Part shown: positions 59,501-64,000 of the stretch, piece by piece
Position numbering within the stretch: position 1 is the stretch's first letter
How the letters are laid out: the number at the start of each line of letters is the position of its first letter
DNA from: Fimbriimonas ginsengisoli
Lineage (GTDB): Bacteria; Armatimonadota; Fimbriimonadia; Fimbriimonadales; Fimbriimonadaceae
DNA: 64,000 nt
Direction: 5' to 3'
Assembly: GCA_016179045.1 (NCBI GenBank)
Contig: JACOSL010000022.1
Coordinates: 1-64,000 of the forward strand
Translations under genes and position numbers: made by a program
Notes under the pieces: model-generated
What the model saw: the letters and a program-made list of their open reading frames with translations, nothing else
Databases searched by the model: none
What the model was told of the DNA's origin: nothing

Positions 59501-60008
59501 GATCACGCGCGCCAAGGGCGAGAAGATGGCCGCCTTCACGCTCGAAGACTTTTCCGGACAAGCATCGGTAATCGCATTCCCGAGCGTTTACGCCCGTCTG
59601 GGTGCCTTGATCGTCAAGGACAAAGCGGTGCAGATTTCCGGGGTGGTGATGCACCGCGAACGGCTTGGCAATGGCGGTGAGCGCACGATCGAGATTCGGC
59701 TTGAGGGGATTCGGTTTCTCGAGCCCGCACTCGACCTCGCCGATCCTGAGCCGGCGGCGGGCGCCGTGCTTATACGGCTGCGAACGGCCACCGAGCCGCA
59801 ACTGAGGTTGCTGAGGACGGCGCTGGAGCGCCATCCTGGGTCTTACAACGTGCGCGTCCAGGTCTTGCCCACCGATAGGCATCGTGCCTTTCTTGCGATG
59901 CCTCTCGTGGAGCCGACAGAGGCTCTGCAACTCGAAATCGCGGCCGCCTTAAGCGGCGCCGAAGTCGTGTTCGAGCATCGCGAGGGCAGCTTAGCCGCAT
60001 CCGCTTAG
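56517..60008 (+). CDS. dnaE: DNA polymerase III alpha subunit
   Basis: A 1163-residue replicative polymerase of the DnaE type. N-terminal PHP domain (FCHIHNHTEYSLLDGANRI, AITDHGVMFG, LLGVEAYV). Polymerase core with catalytic acids in PDIDMDFEDARRDE (about 397-410) and a further Asp near YRPGPMEHIPRF/YGVIVYQDQ (about 630-670). Then a helix-hairpin-helix region, and an OB domain near the end (TTVRLAGVIASLRTMITRAKGEKMAAFTLED). Length is normal. The gene lies alone with about 110 nt upstream and no clear promoter. Downstream 43 nt separates it from a secreted-protein gene. Confidence 0.96.
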   Translation: MPSSFCHIHNHTEYSLLDGANRIPSMVARAKELGMDSLAITDHGVMFGVMEFYFECKAQGIKPLLGVEAYVAPQGRHKRTGREENQTYHLLLLARNLQGYRNLCKLSSIAALEGYYYKPRIDHEVLRQHSEGLFGTSACLGSEICQALLRDDYAAANRLAGLYSEIFGEGNFFIELQDHGLPEQARIREPLIRIASDLKLPLVATNDAHYLCSGDAKAHDVLLCVQTGALVADEKRLKFGADSFYLKSPDEMQALFGETPEALENTLRIADLCDVELGKQHARMPEPELPDGETSRTYLRKLATEALPSRIAGADEPALRRLDYELDVIERTGFEDYFLLVREFALATRERGIYFGVRGSAAGSLVSHCLGITDVNPLEYGLTFERFLNPERVSMPDIDMDFEDARRDEIIQWVSQKYGADHVAQIVTFGTMGAKASIKDCGRVLNVPPQETDRICKTIPSLPGWTLARAYKESAEFRQMVDGDPKVRSLVEMAKSVEGLARHCGVHAAGVVISREPLAEHVPLYRSNDGQPITAYEMGILEKIGLLKMDFLGLSNLTVLAKTVENIRRRGKGDVDVKTLPDGDSKTYDMLARGETIGVFQLEGGGMTRYVQQLKPQSVRELAAMVALYRPGPMEHIPRFIDAKFGRAEVEVLDERMRPILEETYGVIVYQDQVLQLVQALAGFSLGRADILRRAMGKKDAKAMASMKKEFLAGAAENGTASETAEKVWELLLPFAGYAFNKAHAVCYALLAYQTAYLKANYPVEYMAALLAAYRAKEDRVVASIEECRRQRIPIMPPDVNSSGVDFIIEDHPMAKEGAIRFGLAAIKGVGEGIVEAILVDRAENGPYRHLWEFCERLRPEGLNRTAVEALVRAGAFDGIDPNRAKLLAVVDAGVAYADAANRSKEAGQDSLFEGGAAPEGRPQLPELPSVPMPQRGEILAMEKEVLGIYVSDHPLRGLERTLAEAASQSCSQVTELEEQTTVRLAGVIASLRTMITRAKGEKMAAFTLEDFSGQASVIAFPSVYARLGALIVKDKAVQISGVVMHRERLGNGGERTIEIRLEGIRFLEPALDLADPEPAAGAVLIRLRTATEPQLRLLRTALERHPGSYNVRVQVLPTDRHRAFLAMPLVEPTEALQLEIAAALSGAEVVFEHREGSLAASA

Positions 60009-60066
60009 ACTGGATCGGCAAACACAGAGGCCTCGAACGTCGTCGAATGCTATGGAAGGTCCAATC

Positions 60067-60876
60067 ATGTTTAGTCGCTTTGCTTCAAGCCTTGTAGCCG
60101 CGCTCTTAGGCGCGTTGAGTTTTGCCCAGGATCAAAAGCCTTTGGGTCTCGACCTGCCGCAAGGGGATCAAACCGGCGGCTACGCGGCAACCTCCGAACA
60201 CCAGAAGCTGTTCGACGAGAAGACGCTCGAGACGGTTCGGGGCAAGGTGATCGGCATCGTAACATCGCCGCCAGCCCTGAACATGGACGAGGCCACCAGT
60301 CTGCTTGTGAAGGGATCGGGCGGGGTTACGTTGGTGGAACTCGGCCCCCGTTGGTTCGTCGAGCGGCAGGAGCCCACGATCCACCTTAAGGACACGGTTG
60401 CCGTTACAGGCTCCCGCGTGAATCTGGCCGGTAGCACTTATCTGATTGCGGTTAAGGTCACGAAGGGCGATCAGACCATGGCCCTTCGCGAGAAGACCGG
60501 CGCCCCAACATGGGATGCGGCCCGCAGCGTTAACGAATTGCCAAGCGCGAGCTTCCACAAGCTGGAAGGCACCATCATCAACGTTCAAGATTTTCCGGCC
60601 GGAACCGATCCGACGAGCAGCGACCGCTCGGTGAGCGTGCAGACTCCCGACGGCGTGCTGACCCTCGTACTTGGCCCGACCTGGTTCGTCGCACGCCAGA
60701 ATTTTCAGCTAACCGTTGGCGATGCGCTCACGATCTACACGGGGGCGCCCATCCAGGTTGCGCCAGGCGTGTACGTCACCGCGGATCGGATTCGCCGGGG
60801 CGACGACTGGCTTATCATGCGTCACGACAATGGCCAGCCGGTCTGGAACACTTGGGTTGGGCCTCCGCCGGGTTAG
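60067..60876 (+). CDS. Secreted protein with an internally duplicated domain
   Basis: About 269 residues from ATG 60067, preferred over an ATG five codons earlier because AAGG lies about 8 nt upstream and the signal peptide then starts cleanly (MFSRFASSLVAALLGALSFA). Two similar halves: VRGKVIGIVTSPPA...VELGPRWFVERQEPTIHLKDTVAVTG...MALREKTGAPTW and LEGTIINVQDFPAG...LVLGPTWFVARQNFQLTVGDALTIYTG...LIMRHDNGQPVW. Each is probably an OB-fold-like beta domain of about 95 residues. Function unknown; extracytoplasmic. Converges on smc with shared TTAG stops. Confidence 0.75.
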   Translation: MFSRFASSLVAALLGALSFAQDQKPLGLDLPQGDQTGGYAATSEHQKLFDEKTLETVRGKVIGIVTSPPALNMDEATSLLVKGSGGVTLVELGPRWFVERQEPTIHLKDTVAVTGSRVNLAGSTYLIAVKVTKGDQTMALREKTGAPTWDAARSVNELPSASFHKLEGTIINVQDFPAGTDPTSSDRSVSVQTPDGVLTLVLGPTWFVARQNFQLTVGDALTIYTGAPIQVAPGVYVTADRIRRGDDWLIMRHDNGQPVWNTWVGPPPG

Positions 60877-63800
60877 GCGTAAGACAAGGCGGGCGTCCGA
60901 GCGGGGACGAGAGTGGACACCCCTGGCTCCTGCATCGTCACCCCTAGCCACACGGGCGCCGATTCGATCGTGGCCGGATTGTGGGTAACCACGATGAACT
61001 GGGTAGAGGCGCTGAATTCGCTCAGGACCTCTGCGAAGCGCTCCACGTTTCGCCCGTCGAGTGGTGCGTCGACTTCGTCGAGCACAACGAGGGGACTGGG
61101 CTTTACTCTGAGCAGTCCAAACAGGAATGCTATCGCGCACAGGGCCCTCTCGCCGCCGCTCAGCAATTCCAGCCGCTGAGGGCGCTTTCCGGGCAGTGTC
61201 AGGTCGATTTCGATTCCGCAATCCAGCACTTCGCCTGGATCGGTCAGGGTCAGCCGCCCTTCGCCCCCGCCAAAGAGCCTTTGGAACAGATCGGCGAACT
61301 CCACTTGAAGTCGCCCAAAGGTCTCGAGGAACCGGTCGCGAGTTAGTTGATCGAGCTCGCCGATGCTCGAGTGCAGTTGCGCGATGCTGCCAAGGATGTC
61401 TTGCCGCTGGCCGTCGAGGTCGTCGAACCGGGAGGTCAGCCGTTCGAAAGCGTCGATCGCCCCGAGGTTCACTTCGCCCATCGCCTTAAGCTCGCGTCGG
61501 AGTCGAGGCGCGAGCGACGCCGCATCGGATGGCAACTCGACGGTGGGCTCGCGGGCAAGGGCCTCGTCCTCGCCAATGCCATATTCCTCCAGCAGCCGCT
61601 CGGCCGCGGTGGCTCGCCGGCTTTCAGCCCGCGCCCGACCCAACTCCGCGGTGTGGGCGCTCTCGCTTGCGACCGTAGCCTGGTCGCGGGCCGCCCGTGC
61701 CTGTTCGGTCAGTTCGCCGCTGAGTCGCAAGCTCTCCGCCCGCCTGGTCTGCAATTCTGCCAGTTGACTGTCGGCTTCGGCGCGATTCACCGCCGCCTTG
61801 CGCGCGAGGTCGGTTTGGCGCGCGATTTCCTCACTGAGGCGCTCCTTCTCCGGCCCGAGCTTGGCGAGGCGGCGCTCGCGGTGGCTCTCGTCCTCCTGGG
61901 CTGCTTGGAGACGCCGGAGACAGGCCGCGGAGCGATCCTTCGCCTGCTGCAGCCTCGACTCCGCTTCCGCGATCCTTGCCGAGGCTTGCTCGATGTCGCT
62001 GTTCCCGGCGATGAGGGCTTGCAGTGCGTTATCGCGCACAGCTTGAAGGCCCGGGAGATCGGGCGACAGGGGAAGGCCCTCGGGATTCTTCTCAAGGCCG
62101 GCAAATTCGGCGGTGAGCCGGACATGCTCCTTCTTGGTGGCGGCAAGTTCGTGCTCGATGGCGCGCAAGTAGCCTCTCGCTTCGTCCAGCATCGCCCGAG
62201 CCTGCACTTCGTTAAGGCGAAGGGCGGCTTGGCGAACGGCAAGGGCCTCTGCTTCGGCGACGCGTGCGAGTTCACCGTCCTCCAGCTCCGTGATCGCATT
62301 CGCGAGGTCCGTCGCCGTGGATCCCAGGCCTTCTAACTCGGCACGGCGTCGGATGAAGCCGCCTCCTTGCCCGTTGGTTCGCCCCCCGGTTCGCGCGCCG
62401 CTGGCGAAGACCACCTCGCCTTCGAGCGTCACGGCTCGGTCCCATTCACCTGACCGTACGACTCGGTTCGCCGCCTTGGCATCCTGCACGATGGCGACCG
62501 AGCCGAGCAGCTCCTCGAAGATCGCGCGATGCTCTTCTGCAAAAGTCACGAGATCGCTTGCCCGCCCGATGAGGCCATCTCCCGGCTTGATATCTGCCCG
62601 CGCCAGGCCACGCCGATAAGCGCGCGGGTGGAACGTGGCGCGCCCCTTGCGGTGCTGCGTCAGCCAAGCAATGCCGCTGCTTGCAGCTTCCTCCGATTCC
62701 ACGATCAGATCGTTCGCGGAGCTTCCGAGCGCGATTTCGATGGCGATTGCTAGCTCGGCGGGCGCCTGAACGTAGTCCGCGATAGCACTGTAGCGGTGAG
62801 TCAGTTCCCCTCTCCCTGCTGCCGCGATGACCTCCTTGGGGCCCTGGCTTAACCCCTCGTGCGCTTCGAGAGTCGCCTCCATGCCGCGGATTCGACCATC
62901 GAGGGCGGACTTCTCGGCGAGTAGGTCCAGACGTTGGGTCGTCGATTCATCCGCTAGCTTGCCAAGTTCGGCCCGCGCCTGTTCAAGGGTAGCCGTCTCC
63001 ATGAGGACCTCCGCAACCCGTGATTGGGCCCCGTCCAATTGGGATCGCGCTTCCGTCAGGGCCTTGTCCAATTCAGGCATTGCCCGGTCGATGCCGGCGA
63101 GTTCCTGACGAATTTCCTGTGCTCGCTTAGTTCGATGCCGGGCCTCGACCTCGGCCTGAAGCCTCTTTGCGTGAGTCTGTCTAGCCGCCACGAGTTCGGC
63201 CTCAGCCGTCTCGAGGGCACGGCTCAGGGCTTCGGCTTGTCCCTTCGCGCCCGCCGATTCGAGCCGAATCCGTTCGAGCGCGAGGCCCGCCTGTTCGACT
63301 TCTGCTTCGAGCGCGTCCAATTCGGTCTGGGTCGTCCGCAGGCGCTCCGCGCCGGCTGCGCCCGCCTCGGAAAGCGTGACGCCCGCTTCGACCAGGCTCC
63401 TCACGCGCTCTTCTACGACCCGCATTTCGGCTTGGCAGCGCTCGATCGAGGTGATTGCATCCTGGCGGGCCTGGCGTGCTCGTTCTGCCTCGGTCTCGAG
63501 CTTTGCGAGGCTTTCGACGTGTTTCTTGGCCTGCGCATCCAAGCTCGCGGCGCGCCCGGAATGTTCGCGAGCCTGCCGCGCAGCCCCGCGCGCCCGCTCA
63601 TCGCAAGCCCGCATCTCCTTGGTGGCGGAGGCGAGTTCCCGAATCAACAGCCCGCTCTCAATCGTTCGGAGCGCATCTTGAGTAACCCGGTAGCGGGCGG
63701 CAACCTCGGCTTCTTCCCGCAGAGGCTCTCGCTGGACCTCCAGCTCCCGAAGGATGTCGTCGACGCGCGTCAGGTGCTCCCGTGCGGAGGCCATTCGTCG

Positions 63801-64000
63801 TTGCGCCTCGAGCTTGCGGGCTCGATAGCGCTGAACCCCCGCCGCTTCGTCGACCCACGCCCTCCGATCCTCGGGCGAGGCGGAGATCGCCTGGTCGATT
63901 TCTCTTTGGCCAACAATCGCGTAGCCTGCGCGCCCGAGGCCGCTGTCGGCAAGCAATTCGTGCACGTCCTTGAGGCGGCAAGGCTGGCGATTGATCAGGT
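60873..64000 (-). CDS. smc: Chromosome segregation protein SMC, N-terminus outside the window
   Basis: About 1041 C-terminal residues are visible, and the frame continues through the right edge (LINRQPCRLKDVHELLADSGLG...), so only the Walker A head lobe is missing. Order: lobe with QREIDQAISASPEDRRAWVDEAAGV, long Ala/Glu/Arg coiled coil, hinge (about 62600-62800: YSAIADYVQAPAELAIAIEIALGSSANDLIV, GRATFHPR), second coil, then the head with ABC signature LELLSGGERALCAIAFLFGLL and Walker B PLVVLDEVDAPLDGRN. It condenses and organises the chromosome with ScpAB. Its TAA overlaps the opposing gene's TAG. Confidence 0.95.
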   Translation of the reverse strand, partial: LINRQPCRLKDVHELLADSGLGRAGYAIVGQREIDQAISASPEDRRAWVDEAAGVQRYRARKLEAQRRMASAREHLTRVDDILRELEVQREPLREEAEVAARYRVTQDALRTIESGLLIRELASATKEMRACDERARGAARQAREHSGRAASLDAQAKKHVESLAKLETEAERARQARQDAITSIERCQAEMRVVEERVRSLVEAGVTLSEAGAAGAERLRTTQTELDALEAEVEQAGLALERIRLESAGAKGQAEALSRALETAEAELVAARQTHAKRLQAEVEARHRTKRAQEIRQELAGIDRAMPELDKALTEARSQLDGAQSRVAEVLMETATLEQARAELGKLADESTTQRLDLLAEKSALDGRIRGMEATLEAHEGLSQGPKEVIAAAGRGELTHRYSAIADYVQAPAELAIAIEIALGSSANDLIVESEEAASSGIAWLTQHRKGRATFHPRAYRRGLARADIKPGDGLIGRASDLVTFAEEHRAIFEELLGSVAIVQDAKAANRVVRSGEWDRAVTLEGEVVFASGARTGGRTNGQGGGFIRRRAELEGLGSTATDLANAITELEDGELARVAEAEALAVRQAALRLNEVQARAMLDEARGYLRAIEHELAATKKEHVRLTAEFAGLEKNPEGLPLSPDLPGLQAVRDNALQALIAGNSDIEQASARIAEAESRLQQAKDRSAACLRRLQAAQEDESHRERRLAKLGPEKERLSEEIARQTDLARKAAVNRAEADSQLAELQTRRAESLRLSGELTEQARAARDQATVASESAHTAELGRARAESRRATAAERLLEEYGIGEDEALAREPTVELPSDAASLAPRLRRELKAMGEVNLGAIDAFERLTSRFDDLDGQRQDILGSIAQLHSSIGELDQLTRDRFLETFGRLQVEFADLFQRLFGGGEGRLTLTDPGEVLDCGIEIDLTLPGKRPQRLELLSGGERALCAIAFLFGLLRVKPSPLVVLDEVDAPLDGRNVERFAEVLSEFSASTQFIVVTHNPATIESAPVWLGVTMQEPGVSTLVPARTPALSYA

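Overview
This 64 kb window is GC-rich, densely coding chromosomal DNA with about 54 protein genes, one tRNA, one decayed insertion sequence and a family of palindromic intergenic repeats. Several traits point to a deep-branching, diderm, Terrabacteria-type bacterium. There is an LptD-like outer-membrane gene, FtsEX with an EnvC-type hydrolase, an HspR-type repressor, futalosine-route menaquinone synthesis (MqnC), and many genes with a TANNNT -10 box only 5-9 nt before the start codon, as in leaderless transcription. My best guess is Armatimonadota (Fimbriimonadales-like). That is recognition plus inference; no 16S or marker alignment was possible.

Layout. 1-2.4 kb: end of a sugar-nucleotidyltransferase, two small lipoproteins, ribBA. 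2.5-8.5 kb: membrane proteins (GYF_2, DUF2339), polysaccharide deacetylase, FMN reductase, tRNA-Ser(CGA), a degenerate DUF255/YyaL-type protein. 8.5-9.9 kb: repeat and small ORFs. 9.9-14 kb: minus-strand ispE, membrane protein, gatA, gatC, ECF sigma. 14-21.5 kb plus strand: ribE, a frameshifted acyl-CoA ligase, an OGT/SPINDLY-type transferase, a secreted protein, and a DgcA/DgcN-like pair facing an SH3-NlpC/P60 hydrolase. 22-33.4 kb mostly minus: purQ, purS, TlpA-like thioredoxin, gamma-family transsulfuration enzyme, tatD, mogA, moaC, priA, fused MFS/spermidine synthase, DUF1003. 33.4-39.3 kb plus: alaS, ftsE-ftsX-envC. 39.5-40.7 kb: damaged IS481-type element. 41-47.8 kb: hypothetical, hspR-cbpA, HDOD, aspartase-like lyase, DUF2993, mqnC. 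47.8-64 kb: rqcH, membrane protein, ECF sigma/anti-sigma beside an LptD-like gene, glycogen debranching enzyme, dnaE, a duplicated-domain secreted protein, and smc running off the right edge.

How genes fit together. Four-base ATGA/GTGA/TTGA start-stop overlaps show tight translational coupling (purS-purQ, ftsX-envC, sigma-anti-sigma, cbpA-hspR, ribE-ligase). Four convergent pairs overlap at a shared TTAG, leaving no room for terminators. The most interesting points are the probable leaderless promoters, including two divergent gene pairs with overlapping -10 boxes; a palindromic repeat inserted in frame inside alaS; an IS sitting between the arms of a palindrome; the DgcA/DgcN/NlpC cluster; and an ECF sigma module next to an LPS-transport-like gene. 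I found no defence system, prophage or CRISPR array.
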